This document shows positions 32,731 to 38,580 of a stretch of 51,156 nt of DNA, one piece after another. This DNA comes from a virus. A program made the translations under genes and the position numbers. The notes beneath the pieces were generated by a model. It ran no database searches, was not told the DNA's origin, and saw nothing but the letters and a program-made list of their open reading frames with translations. The DNA lies in the IMG/VR virus record IMGVR_UViG_3300024348_000060, positions 1-51,156 of that record; one strand, 5' to 3'. Each line of letters starts with the position of its first letter. Position 1 is the first letter of the stretch.

Positions 32731-33000
32731 ATGGATTTAAAACACAAATTAAAAGATTTAGTAATGTCTGAATTTGCTTATGACCTAAGTAAATACGAAG
32801 ATGAAGGAGAGGCAAAAGTTAATAATGTAACAGGGAACTTATTAAAATTATTTTCTTTATACATTGTTAGCCAAGGAACTGAACTGTTGCCTGATTTTTT
32901 ATATAAGGATACTTACGGAACAAAAATAGGTTTTCACGGAGATACAGAAGTTAGCGAAGAATGGAATAATTACCTTAAAAAATTAGGTAATTGTGGCTAA
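32731..33000 (+). CDS. Composite cassette ORF, IVSQxTELL C-module
   Basis: 89 aa. N-terminal helices (MDLKHKLKDLVMSEFAYDLS), then SLYIVSQ encoded by TATACATTGTTAGCC, then a C-module like those of 31633-31890 and 34276-34479 but with a GTKIGFHGDTEVSEEW insert. The stop codon overlaps the R'' box GGCTAAC (32995-33001). Confidence 0.55.
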   Translation: MDLKHKLKDLVMSEFAYDLSKYEDEGEAKVNNVTGNLLKLFSLYIVSQGTELLPDFLYKDTYGTKIGFHGDTEVSEEWNNYLKKLGNCG

Positions 33001-33013
33001 CTTTAAAGTATAT
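32995..33013 (+). repeat. R''-L'' arms GGCTAAC / GTATAT
   Basis: GGCTAAC pairs with GTTAGCC at 32866-32872; GTATAT (33008-33013) pairs with ATATAC at 33203-33208 across the next ORF. Confidence 0.55.
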
Positions 33014-33053
33014 GAAACGAACGAATTAATAACAAAACTTAATAAATAAAACA

Positions 33054-33194
33054 ATGAACATAGCTATTTTAATATCAATTATTCTTGTAATAATAAATCA
33101 ATTTATTTTAAGCAAGAACCAAAGTACAATAACAGGCAACCAAAAGAAAATAGCGGAAACGCTTGATGAAATTAATAAAGAAGTACATAGGTAG
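33054..33194 (+). CDS. Cassette ORF, 46-aa membrane protein
   Basis: Hydrophobic N-terminus (NIAILISIILVIINQFIL), then a polar helix (NQKKIAETLDEINKE). Lies between L'' and L', in the spacer position. Function unknown. Confidence 0.5.
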   Translation: MNIAILISIILVIINQFILSKNQSTITGNQKKIAETLDEINKEVHR

Positions 33195-33202
33195 TTTGTT
33201 TT

Positions 33203-33251
33203 ATATACATTGTTGTATGTTTTTTTAATTGCATACAACTTAAAAGTGTAT
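33203..33251 (+). repeat. Array junction with tiny unit
   Basis: L' ATATAC (33203-33208), R' GTTGTATG (33212-33219), core TTTTTTTAATT, R'' GCATACAAC (33231-33239; 8-bp match), L'' GTGTAT (33246-33251), then TTAGTAGCGG. L'' pairs with ATACAC at 33419. Confidence 0.6.
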
Positions 33252-33288
33252 GATTAGTAGCGGAAAAATTAACAATAAATTTATAAAA

Positions 33289-33525
33289 ATGGAAGAAATA
33301 ATTAACGGACTTAAACAAATAAAAACAAGAGTTGATAGTGGAACAATAACCACTGTAAACGGAACAGAAACTTTATTATCTAAACAGCTTGCAAGTATGC
33401 TTGAAAAAGCTATTAATTATACACGTTGTTGTGAGGAGTTCTTTTGCGAATATGAGGATTTAGAATATTCTTCCAAAAAATGCAAGGAACAATGTGATGG
33501 TTGTAAATGGATTGAAAACCTTTAG
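33289..33525 (+). CDS. Composite cassette ORF, INYTRCC type
   Basis: 78 aa from the ATG at 33289 (MEEIINGLKQIKTRVDSG); a longer start at 33250 lies in the L'' box. Residues around 45-50 (INYTRCC) are the L'-R' site ATACAC/GTTGTG; the C-terminus has four Cys (KKCKEQCDGCKW), perhaps a zinc site. The same INYTRCC join occurs in 34759-35013 with an unrelated C-terminus. Confidence 0.55.
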   Translation: MEEIINGLKQIKTRVDSGTITTVNGTETLLSKQLASMLEKAINYTRCCEEFFCEYEDLEYSSKKCKEQCDGCKWIENL

Positions 33526-33536
33526 CAAAATAATTA

Positions 33537-33675
33537 CTACCAACTTAAAATGATAAACGCAGTACCGTAATGCTCCGCACTTATGAAAGAGAGTCGACAG
33601 CAGAATATAAGTGCTAGCTTTGCCACTAACGGAATAGCTGTTTTAGCGGTATTGTCGTTTATCTATTGTTGTAAA
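33537..33675 (+). repeat. attC-like long hairpin, no ORF
   Basis: GATAAACG (33552-33559) pairs with CGTTTATC (33656-33663), continued by CAGTACCG with CGGTATTG; GCACTTAT/ATAAGTGC forms an inner 8-bp stem. It ends in R' GTTGTAAA (33668-33675). About 139 nt of near full-length fold, like a VCR-type attC. R'' CTACCAAC is weak. Confidence 0.6.
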
Positions 33676-33745
33676 GTCGTTTTAATGTTTTACAACGGAA
33701 GCAGACATAAAAACGTTTTTAATGTTTTATGTGTGCTGTTGTAAG
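33668..33745 (+). repeat. Tiny unit followed by a 58-nt attC-like hairpin
   Basis: R' GTTGTAAA with R'' TTTACAAC (33689-33696), core GTCGTTTTAATG. Then AGCAGACATAAAA pairs with TTTTATGTGTGCT around TTTTTAATG, ending in R' GTTGTAAG (33738-33745). The smallest site of the array. Confidence 0.6.
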
Positions 33746-33776
33746 TAGTACGGAATATTAACTAAAATTAAATAAA

Positions 33777-33971
33777 ATGACTAATAAAATACAAGAATTA
33801 AAAACCGCTTTACAAAATGAACTTAAAAAAGAATTAAGCAATGAAACAGTAAAAGTAACACTTACTTTGAATAGTTATGGTTTTTATACACAGATAGAAG
33901 AAAGGACAGCCGAAAGTCTTAAAACTGACAATGTAAGTATGCGAAACCTTAATGGTAAATGGATAAAGTAG
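33777..33971 (+). CDS. Cassette ORF, 64 aa
   Basis: MTNKIQELKTALQNELKKEL, a helix, followed by a beta part (VKVTLTLNSYGFYTQIEERT). Entirely between R' GTTGTAAG and R'' CTTACAAC (33977-33984; 8-bp match): a classical cassette. Function unknown. Confidence 0.6.
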   Translation: MTNKIQELKTALQNELKKELSNETVKVTLTLNSYGFYTQIEERTAESLKTDNVSMRNLNGKWIK

Positions 33972-33976
33972 TATTA

Positions 33977-33996
33977 CTTACAACGTATTTGGGTAT
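33977..33996 (+). repeat. R''-L'' arms CTTACAAC / GGGTAT
   Basis: R'' pairs perfectly with GTTGTAAG (33738). L'' GGGTAT (33991-33996) versus L' ATAGCC (34213-34218) has one mismatch, so this pair is weaker. GAATAGTGCG follows. Confidence 0.5.
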
Positions 33997-34032
33997 GAAT
34001 AGTGCGATTTAATAACTAAAAAATATAATATT

Positions 34033-34203
34033 ATGGGATATGTACCTTATGGAAACGAATGGAAAGCGATGTTAAAAAGACATTCTTTTAAGCAATTATT
34101 TGAAATGTTTGGAATTGAACGCGAAAAAGAAAATAAAGAAGATTACATTCTAAAAATTAGAGAAGAATTGCTTTTTAGGAGAGCGAATTTAACCGAGAAC
34201 TAA
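34033..34203 (+). CDS. Cassette ORF, 56 aa
   Basis: MGYVPYGNEWKAMLKRHSFK, then a charged helix. Lies in the L''-L' interval. Not recognised. Confidence 0.5.
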   Translation: MGYVPYGNEWKAMLKRHSFKQLFEMFGIEREKENKEDYILKIREELLFRRANLTEN

Positions 34204-34212
34204 GCATTATTT

Positions 34213-34264
34213 ATAGCCTTTGTTATGTGCTTTTTTAATTGCATCATAACTTAAACAGATAAAA
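34213..34264 (+). repeat. Array junction with tiny unit
   Basis: L' ATAGCC, R' GTTATGTGC (34222-34230), core TTTTTTAATT, R'' GCATCATAAC (34241-34250; GTTATG/CATAAC), L'' AGATAAA (34258-34264), which faces TTTAT at 34358-34362. Confidence 0.5.
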
Positions 34265-34275
34265 CAAGTAACGAT

Positions 34276-34479
34276 ATGAAAGATAAAATTAATGAAATTT
34301 GCAATAAATTAAATAGAGAGCAATTAAGTGTTTATGGTGCTACTAATGAGTTATTTGATTTATACAGTGTTAGCCAACAACGTGAACTGTTAGAGGGGTT
34401 TGTAGATTGGTTTAATATTAACGATAAAACACAAGCTATATTAAGTGAGCGAATAGAGGAATATTTAAAAACCCTCTAA
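34276..34479 (+). CDS. Composite cassette ORF, SVSQQRELL C-module
   Basis: 67 aa. N-terminal helix (MKDKINEICNKLNREQLS), LYSVSQ coded by the site TATACAGTGTTAGCC, then RELLEGFVDWFNIND and ERIEEYLKTL. The C-module aligns with 31633-31890 and 32731-33000. R'' GGCTAAC (34484-34490) matches GTTAGCC (34369-34375). Confidence 0.6.
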   Translation: MKDKINEICNKLNREQLSVYGATNELFDLYSVSQQRELLEGFVDWFNINDKTQAILSERIEEYLKTL

Positions 34480-34483
34480 TTGT

Positions 34484-34501
34484 GGCTAACGGTTTGGCTA
34501 T
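34484..34501 (+). repeat. R''-L'' arms GGCTAAC / GGCTAT
   Basis: R'' pairs with GTTAGCC at 34369; L'' GGCTAT (34496-34501) pairs with ATAGCC at 34667-34672 across the next ORF. Confidence 0.6.
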
Positions 34502-34526
34502 GGATAGATTTTTAACGATTAAGAAA

Positions 34527-34670
34527 ATGAAACAATATTTAGAACTACTAAAGAACGCATTTGCTTTAAATAGTATAATGGCAATATTTGACGATGATGC
34601 TCATAGAATAGTAAGCAAAAGAGGTGAAGCTATTTTAAAAGATAAGGGCAAGTTAAAAAATTATTTATAG
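34527..34670 (+). CDS. Cassette ORF, 47 aa
   Basis: Start at MKQYLELLKNAF (34527) after AAGAAA; the open frame could begin at GTG 34482 but that overlaps the R''/L'' boxes. Helical with IMAIFDDDAHRIVSKRGE. The stop lies inside the L' box. Function unknown. Confidence 0.45.
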   Translation: MKQYLELLKNAFALNSIMAIFDDDAHRIVSKRGEAILKDKGKLKNYL

Positions 34671-34714
34671 CCTTTGTTGTGTTCTCGTTTTAATGTTTTA
34701 CAACGGTTAGTGTA
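34667..34714 (+). repeat. Array junction with tiny unit
   Basis: L' ATAGCC (34667-34672), R' GTTGTG (34676-34681), core CTCGTTTTAATG, R'' TTTTACAAC (34696-34704), L'' GTGTA (34710-34714), then TTAGTAGCGTG. L'' pairs with TACAC at 34890. Confidence 0.55.
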
Positions 34715-34758
34715 AGATTAGTAGCGTGAAAAATTAACAGAATTAAATAGATAAAACA

Positions 34759-35013
34759 ATGAACAAAAGAGCAAGAAAACATTTAGAAATGGCATTAGGT
34801 GGAAATATGAATATAGCAACTTTAAAACCATTAGCCTTAATTGAGATAATGATAGACTTTGCAAAAAAAGAAGTATCGGCTATTAATTATACACGTTGTT
34901 GTAAAAGCGATAGCGAACTGTTAAAGGTTTTAGGCGAACACATAGCTGAACAATTTGACCATAAGGCAGAAGATGTTATTGAACAATTAGAATGGAAATT
35001 TAAAAACCTTTAA
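34759..35013 (+). CDS. Composite cassette ORF, INYTRCC type
   Basis: 84 aa. N-terminal helices (RARKHLEMALGGNMNIATLK), the junction INYTRCC from TATACACGTTGTTGT, and a C-terminal helix (ELLKVLGEHIAEQF). R' GTTGTAAA (34898) and R'' TTTACAAC (35017) match over 8 bp. Function unknown. Confidence 0.55.
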   Translation: MNKRARKHLEMALGGNMNIATLKPLALIEIMIDFAKKEVSAINYTRCCKSDSELLKVLGEHIAEQFDHKAEDVIEQLEWKFKNL

Positions 35014-35016
35014 TTG

Positions 35017-35037
35017 TTTACAACGAGTTACGGCTAT
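35017..35037 (+). repeat. R''-L'' arms TTTACAAC / GGCTAT
   Basis: R'' matches GTTGTAAA at 34898-34905. L'' GGCTAT (35032-35037) only partly matches the next L' (TATAGG at 35231), four base pairs. GAGTAG follows. Confidence 0.5.
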
Positions 35038-35060
35038 GAGTAGAAAATAAAACGGATAAA

Positions 35061-35216
35061 ATGAAAGATATAAAAAACAAGTTAGAGAATTACAAAGAAG
35101 AACTGAGTAGACAAAAAGCCGCAAGACTAAAGAAAGGTGATACCACTAAAGGAAAGCACATTAGAAAGTTAGAGGCAAAGGTTAAACTATATCAAGGCTT
35201 TTTAAACGCTGAGTAG
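35061..35216 (+). CDS. Cassette ORF, 51-aa basic helical protein
   Basis: MKDIKNKLENYKEELSRQKA, coiled-coil-like with a basic loop (RLKKGDTTKGKHIRK). In the L''-L' interval. Function unknown. Confidence 0.5.
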   Translation: MKDIKNKLENYKEELSRQKAARLKKGDTTKGKHIRKLEAKVKLYQGFLNAE

Positions 35217-35231
35217 TTTTATTTATTACTT

Positions 35232-35281
35232 ATAGGTGTTGTTGTATGTCTTTTTTAATTTCATACAACGAACGAGTATAT
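35232..35281 (+). repeat. Array junction with tiny unit
   Basis: R' GTTGTATG (35241-35248), core TCTTTTTTAATT, R'' CATACAAC (35262-35269; 8-bp match), L'' GTATAT (35276-35281). The following spacer has TAAGCC/GGCTTA (around 35291 and 35332), a further inner stem. Confidence 0.55.
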
Positions 35282-35377
35282 GGTTTTGTAAGCCGTAGCA
35301 GAAATTTACTATTAAAAACGAATATTAATTGGCTTATAAACTATATATAGTGTTATATGCTTTTAAACTTAAAAACT

Positions 35378-35542
35378 ATGAAATACTATTGGACGATGAA
35401 AGACGGTAAAAAAATAGATGTAGATAATATGACTGAATCACATTTAAGAAACGTCTTAAAAATGATACTAAGAAACCAAAAAGAAAGAATAGAGGCTGAA
35501 ATGACAGAAGCTTCATTTAATGAATACAACCTTTGGAAGTAA
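35378..35542 (+). CDS. Cassette ORF, WTMKDGKKIDVDNMTESHLRN family
   Basis: 54 aa from the ATG at 35378; an upstream ATG at 35357 lies in the R' arm. Same conserved start as 31091-31300, different end (RIEAEMTEASFNEYNLWK). R' GTTATATGC (35352-35360) and R'' GCATATAAC (35545-35553) are perfect 9-bp complements around it, a classical cassette. Confidence 0.6.
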   Translation: MKYYWTMKDGKKIDVDNMTESHLRNVLKMILRNQKERIEAEMTEASFNEYNLWK

Positions 35543-35544
35543 TT

Positions 35545-35678
35545 GCATATAACGTGTTTGTATATGATATGTTGCGTATAAGTAAGCGTAAAAATTGAGT
35601 AAGTAAAAGAGTAAATAAATAACAATTAACCTTTAATGTTAGACATAACAGCAATAGATTATATACGTTGTTATGCAC
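35545..35678 (+). repeat. attC-like site, no ORF
   Basis: R'' GCATATAAC, L'' GTATAT (35560-35565), GATATGTTGCG, about 95 nt of A/T-rich spacer, L' ATATAC (35661-35666), R' GTTATGCAC (35670-35678). Confidence 0.6.
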
Positions 35679-35688
35679 TGTAAAAATT

Positions 35689-35826
35689 ATGTATTATAGA
35701 GAAAAAATTATAGATGGTGTATATTATTGTAAACACACACCAAAAGGAGAATGGACCGCGTTAAGTAACAAAGTGTTAACAAGCAAGATTATAGCTTTAC
35801 AAAAGTTAGTAGATGAAGCGTATTAA
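35689..35826 (+). CDS. Cassette ORF, 45 aa
   Basis: MYYREKIIDGVYYCKHTPKG, beta-like with a C-terminal helix (IIALQKLVDEAY). Between R' GTTATGCAC and R'' GTGCCTAAC (35840-35848; 8 of 9 match). Classical cassette position. Function unknown. Confidence 0.55.
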   Translation: MYYREKIIDGVYYCKHTPKGEWTALSNKVLTSKIIALQKLVDEAY

Positions 35827-35839
35827 AATAATTTTTATT

Positions 35840-35862
35840 GTGCCTAACGGAATGCAGATAAA
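35840..35862 (+). repeat. R''-L'' arms GTGCCTAAC / GATAAA
   Basis: Pairs with GTTATGCAC at 35670 except one base. L'' GATAAA (35857-35862) faces TTTAT (36024-36028). TTAGTTGCGG follows. Confidence 0.5.
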
Positions 35863-35904
35863 ATTAGTTGCGGTGAATTATAAACAGAATTAAATAAAAA
35901 GACA

Positions 35905-36183
35905 ATGAACATACAAGACAAAATGCAAGAAATACACCATAAATACGGTGTTACAGAAAAAGCCAATTATGAAATACAATTATTTGTAGAAACCTTATTA
36001 AAAGAGCAGAAAGAGCAATTAAGTTTATGTGGTGTTGGCATTAGTGCCTATCTAATGGATATTGACAATGAAGCGACAATTGTAGTAGCTAATAATATAT
36101 CTGATGCCTTGGATAAAGCGCATAATGTGGCAGAAAAAGACTATGAAATGACTTACTCTAAAAGTTTACCTGTATTGCATTAA
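35905..36183 (+). CDS. Composite cassette ORF, 92 aa
   Basis: N-terminal helices (MNIQDKMQEIHHKYGVTEKA), junction LSLCGVGISA from TTTATGTGGTGTTGGCATTA, then a C-module ISAYLMDIDNEATIVVANNI with EKDYEMTYSKS. R' GTTGGCATTA (36034-36043) and R'' TAATGCCAAC (36181-36190) match over 10 bp and the stop codon is inside R''. Function unknown. Confidence 0.6.
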   Translation: MNIQDKMQEIHHKYGVTEKANYEIQLFVETLLKEQKEQLSLCGVGISAYLMDIDNEATIVVANNISDALDKAHNVAEKDYEMTYSKSLPVLH

Positions 36184-36205
36184 TGCCAACTTAAACGTAT
36201 AACAT
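36181..36205 (+). repeat. R''-L'' arms TAATGCCAAC / GTATAACAT
   Basis: R'' as above. L'' GTATAACAT (36197-36205) is the perfect complement of ATGTTATAC (36395-36403), nine base pairs across 190 nt of coding sequence. The best L-pair of the array. Confidence 0.65.
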
Positions 36206-36243
36206 TAGTCTTTTTAACGGATTTAACACTAAAACTTTATAAA

Positions 36244-36525
36244 ATGGAAATGAGCGAACAACAGATAAAAGCAATGGTAATAATGAATATTATTGATAAT
36301 TGCACAATGGAACTTGACAATACAGGACAAGAGCGATACTGTTTGAATGGGCAACAATTTGGCAAATGTGTAGATGCATTAGTTAAAAATATTAATGTTA
36401 TACATTGTTGTATGGGCGAAGCCGAACAGTTGGTTTGCGATAATAAATGCGAATGGACAAGATACCCTAAAAATGGTATTTGGTATGATGGATGTGTAAA
36501 ATGTGGAAAAGAAGTAGCAGACTAA
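36244..36525 (+). CDS. Composite cassette ORF with Cys-rich C-terminus
   Basis: 93 aa. Helical N-part (MEMSEQQIKAMVIMNIID), junction INVIHCC from ATGTTATACATTGTTGTATG, then AEQLVCDNKCEW...DGCVKCGKE, a zinc-ribbon-like end related at its start (QLVC) to 30551-30805. Last complete ORF of the array. Function unknown. Confidence 0.6.
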   Translation: MEMSEQQIKAMVIMNIIDNCTMELDNTGQERYCLNGQQFGKCVDALVKNINVIHCCMGEAEQLVCDNKCEWTRYPKNGIWYDGCVKCGKEVAD

Positions 36526-36527
36526 TT

Positions 36528-36548
36528 GCATACAACACCGTATAACAT
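36528..36548 (+). repeat. Right-end R''-L'' arms of the array
   Basis: GCATACAAC (36528-36536) complements GTTGTATG at 36407-36414. L'' GTATAACAT (36540-36548) repeats that of the previous unit, but no L'-R' follows before the next genes, so this marks the right border. Confidence 0.55.
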
Positions 36549-36565
36549 CAACTAATAAATAAACT

Positions 36566-36731
36566 ATGACACCAAAAGATAAAGCAAAAGAGTTAGTAGA
36601 AAAAATGTTAGGAGACAACAGCTAAACAATGTGCATTAATTTGTGTAGATGAGATAGTGAAAAATACTTTGCAAGTTTCACAAGTCTTGGATTATTGGCA
36701 AGAAGTTAAACAAGAAATAGAAAAGCTATGA
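36566..36731 (+). pseudogene. Frameshifted PKDKA...CALICVDE small gene
   Basis: The frame from ATG 36566 (MTPKDKAKELVEKMLGDNS) stops at TAA 36623-36625 after 19 codons. Moving one base gives TTAKQCALICVDEIVKNT and the ending YWQEVKQEIEKL up to TGA 36731. Together they match 28112-28333 and the usual layout of this family, so one extra base near 36617-36620 breaks it. A programmed frameshift is not excluded, but no slippery run is seen. Confidence 0.6.
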
Positions 36732-36838
36732 AAAAGAAAATAATACAAAAGTTGCAACAAATGTGTGACAAATTACCTAAGGGTAAAGAAAGAAAAAGTA
36801 TATTTAAAAAATTAGTAAAACTTAAAACAGAAAAATAG
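36728..36838 (+). CDS. 36-aa Lys-rich peptide
   Basis: MKKKIIQKLQQMCDKLPKGK then RKSIFKKLVKLKTEK. ATGA overlap at the left and the next gene starts at 36839 directly after its stop. Very basic; function unknown. Confidence 0.4.
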   Translation: MKKKIIQKLQQMCDKLPKGKERKSIFKKLVKLKTEK

Positions 36839-37141
36839 ATGGATTATTTTGAATTAGAGTGTGCAGTAGAACTATGGGCTGAAGAAAAAGAGATATTTGA
36901 CAAAGCTACACCAATGGCACAAGCATTGAAGACATTAGAAGAGACAACAGAACTCTGTACAGCTATCAATAAGAACGATAGACCAGAGATAATAGATGCA
37001 ATGGGTGATATAATGGTAACATTGATTATCCAAGCTCACATGCAAGATATAAGCCTTGAGCAATGTCTTGAATCAGCTTATAATGTAATCAATAAGCGTA
37101 CAGGTAAAATGATTGATGGACAATTTGTAAAAGATGAATAA
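36839..37141 (+). CDS. MazG-like nucleotide pyrophosphohydrolase
   Basis: 100 aa all-alpha NTP-PPase: EETTE at 34-38, E50 to D53 and D57 (EIIDAMGD), the E-E-x-x-E plus E-x-x-D metal-binding pattern. It would hydrolyse nucleoside triphosphates to monophosphates, for example to clean up dUTP or alarmone-like nucleotides during infection. Single-domain length fits phage MazG forms. Stop overlaps the next start (TAATG). Confidence 0.8.
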   Translation: MDYFELECAVELWAEEKEIFDKATPMAQALKTLEETTELCTAINKNDRPEIIDAMGDIMVTLIIQAHMQDISLEQCLESAYNVINKRTGKMIDGQFVKDE

Positions 37142-37938
37142 TGGTAACATTTATTATTTCTATAAAGCACTACGATAATTCTCATTGTTATGAGAACACT
37201 TGGAAGCTACTAGAGAACACATTAGATTCTATAAATAACCAAAGCGATAGTGACTACAACATTATTGTTGTTAGTAATAAAACTTTGAGAGATTATCCAG
37301 GTGTTAATTTTATAGAATTAGATTGGGAAGCACCAACAATTGATGATTGGCAGATAAGTGATGAAACTGTTGACAAGGCTAACTGTGTTCAAATGAATAA
37401 TATAAGATTAGATAGAGGAACTAAGCATGTGATGGCTCTTAGAGAAGCTAGACAAATGACTAATGATGATCACTTTGTAATGTTTGTTGATGGGGATGAT
37501 TTCATTCACAAAGATGTAGCATTGTTTGCTAACAATAACTTACATGCTGACATGATCAGAGTGTACAATGGTATTAAACTAGGTGTAGACAATACATATA
37601 AATTCAGAGATAGATTTAACTACATATGTGGAACCTGTAACATTATAAAGATTAATGCAATAGCAGACCCTATTAACTTTGGAATCATACAAAATGATAC
37701 TCAGGAAGAAGTTTTAAAAAGTGTTGATGATTATTATTTGAAAATGATATTAGGTTCTCATAAGTTTATGTATAAACATTTTGTAGAATATAATGAATTA
37801 ATAGGAGTGGATATACCCTTTCCTGCAGCTGTTTATAATTGTTCACATAATGAGCAACATTCTGGACAAGTTGATGAGGTTCATTCATCAAAATTAACAA
37901 ACGAACAAATTAAAAACTTTAATATAAAATATATATGA
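37141..37938 (+). CDS. GT-A-fold glycosyltransferase
   Basis: 265 aa. Nucleotide-sugar fold at the start (VTFIISIKHYDN, NIIVVSNK), DGDD at 117-120 as the metal-binding DxD, and a C-terminal part with DIPFPAAVYNCSHNEQHSGQ. Donor and acceptor unknown. First of four glycan-related genes (37141-39865) transcribed together; likely modifies host surface polysaccharide or virion glycans. Confidence 0.8.
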   Translation: MVTFIISIKHYDNSHCYENTWKLLENTLDSINNQSDSDYNIIVVSNKTLRDYPGVNFIELDWEAPTIDDWQISDETVDKANCVQMNNIRLDRGTKHVMALREARQMTNDDHFVMFVDGDDFIHKDVALFANNNLHADMIRVYNGIKLGVDNTYKFRDRFNYICGTCNIIKINAIADPINFGIIQNDTQEEVLKSVDDYYLKMILGSHKFMYKHFVEYNELIGVDIPFPAAVYNCSHNEQHSGQVDEVHSSKLTNEQIKNFNIKYI

Positions 37939-37998
37939 CAGCTCATTACGCACAAACAAATAGTTTACTCATTGCAATAACTGTAAATTACATATACA

Positions 37999-38580
37999 AT
38001 GATAAATCACGAACATAAGTTTCTGTTTCTACACTTACCAAAAACAGGAGGTACATCTATCAATAAGTTTTTTAATGATAAGTTTGATAACAATGAACGT
38101 GACTTTGGTCATCCTTATTTATCAGACTATAAATGTAATAACTTTGATGATTACTTCAAGTTTACAGTAGTTAGAAATCCATATGATAGGTTAGTTAGTG
38201 CATTCTTCTACATGAAAGAATACTCTAATTTTCAATCTGATATTAATTTTAGAAAGAAATGGAAATTAGAACATGACACGTTTGAATCTTTTGTTATAGA
38301 AAAACTTCCTATCATAGTAGGTAATAAGAATACTAGACCTAGACACTTTAAACCACAAGTAGAGTTTGGTACAACTGGTTTAGATTACATAGGAAGCTTT
38401 CTTACTATGCAGGATGATATGAACTTCATATGTGATAAGATAGGTATTGAGAGTCAAGATTTACCACATGTAAACTCATCTAATCACAAGAGATACGATG
38501 AGTATTACAATAAAGAACTATTAGATATAGTTGAAACACTTTACATTAACGATTTCAATAACTACAATCACTTATTCTAA
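37999..38580 (+). CDS. Sulfotransferase-family protein 1
   Basis: 193 aa. PKTGGTSI at 14-21 is the 5'-phosphosulfate loop for PAPS and VRNPYDRLVSAFF near 58-70 the 3'-phosphate loop. Family: carbohydrate sulfotransferase-type (sulfotransferase family 2). It would transfer sulfate to a glycan. The gene ends as the next begins. A sulfate donor (PAPS) must come from the host. Confidence 0.85.
   Translation: MINHEHKFLFLHLPKTGGTSINKFFNDKFDNNERDFGHPYLSDYKCNNFDDYFKFTVVRNPYDRLVSAFFYMKEYSNFQSDINFRKKWKLEHDTFESFVIEKLPIIVGNKNTRPRHFKPQVEFGTTGLDYIGSFLTMQDDMNFICDKIGIESQDLPHVNSSNHKRYDEYYNKELLDIVETLYINDFNNYNHLF

Larger units (their letters stand above)
28518..36548 (+). mobile_element. Integron-cassette-like array with attC-like sites
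   Basis: About 25 units in one direction. Terms used in the entries below: R' = GTT plus arm, at the start of a unit; R'' = complementary arm plus AAC, at its end; L'' lies 5-7 nt after AAC, L' about 2-3 nt before the next GTT, and L'' is complementary to L'. Examples of R'/R'': GTTGGCA/TGCCAAC (31012, 31035), GTTAGGGTGC/GCACCCTAAC (32019, 32295), GTTATATGC/GCATATAAC (35352, 35545). Examples of L''/L': GGGTAT/ATACCC (32312, 32486), GATAAACG/CGTTTATC (33552, 33656), GTATAACAT/ATGTTATAC (36197, 36395). Arms vary together, which is the attC rule of integrons. Downstream of L'' there is often TTAGTAGCG. No integrase gene is visible. Some units carry no ORF; others have ORFs crossing R'. Bacterial transfer or an integrase acting in trans are possible; a non-integron role is not excluded. 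Confidence 0.6.

Noticed and set aside
31326-35269. Short R'-R'' hairpins as rho-independent terminators
   Set aside because: The T-run is in the loop, not after the stem, and the arms form part of a longer covarying scheme.
28518-36548. CRISPR array
   Set aside because: Repeats are not uniform direct repeats, intervals vary from about 30 to 250 nt and contain ORFs; arms are complementary in pairs with changing sequence.
28518-36548. Transposon or IS element
   Set aside because: No transposase-like ORF, no terminal inverted repeats around the whole region.
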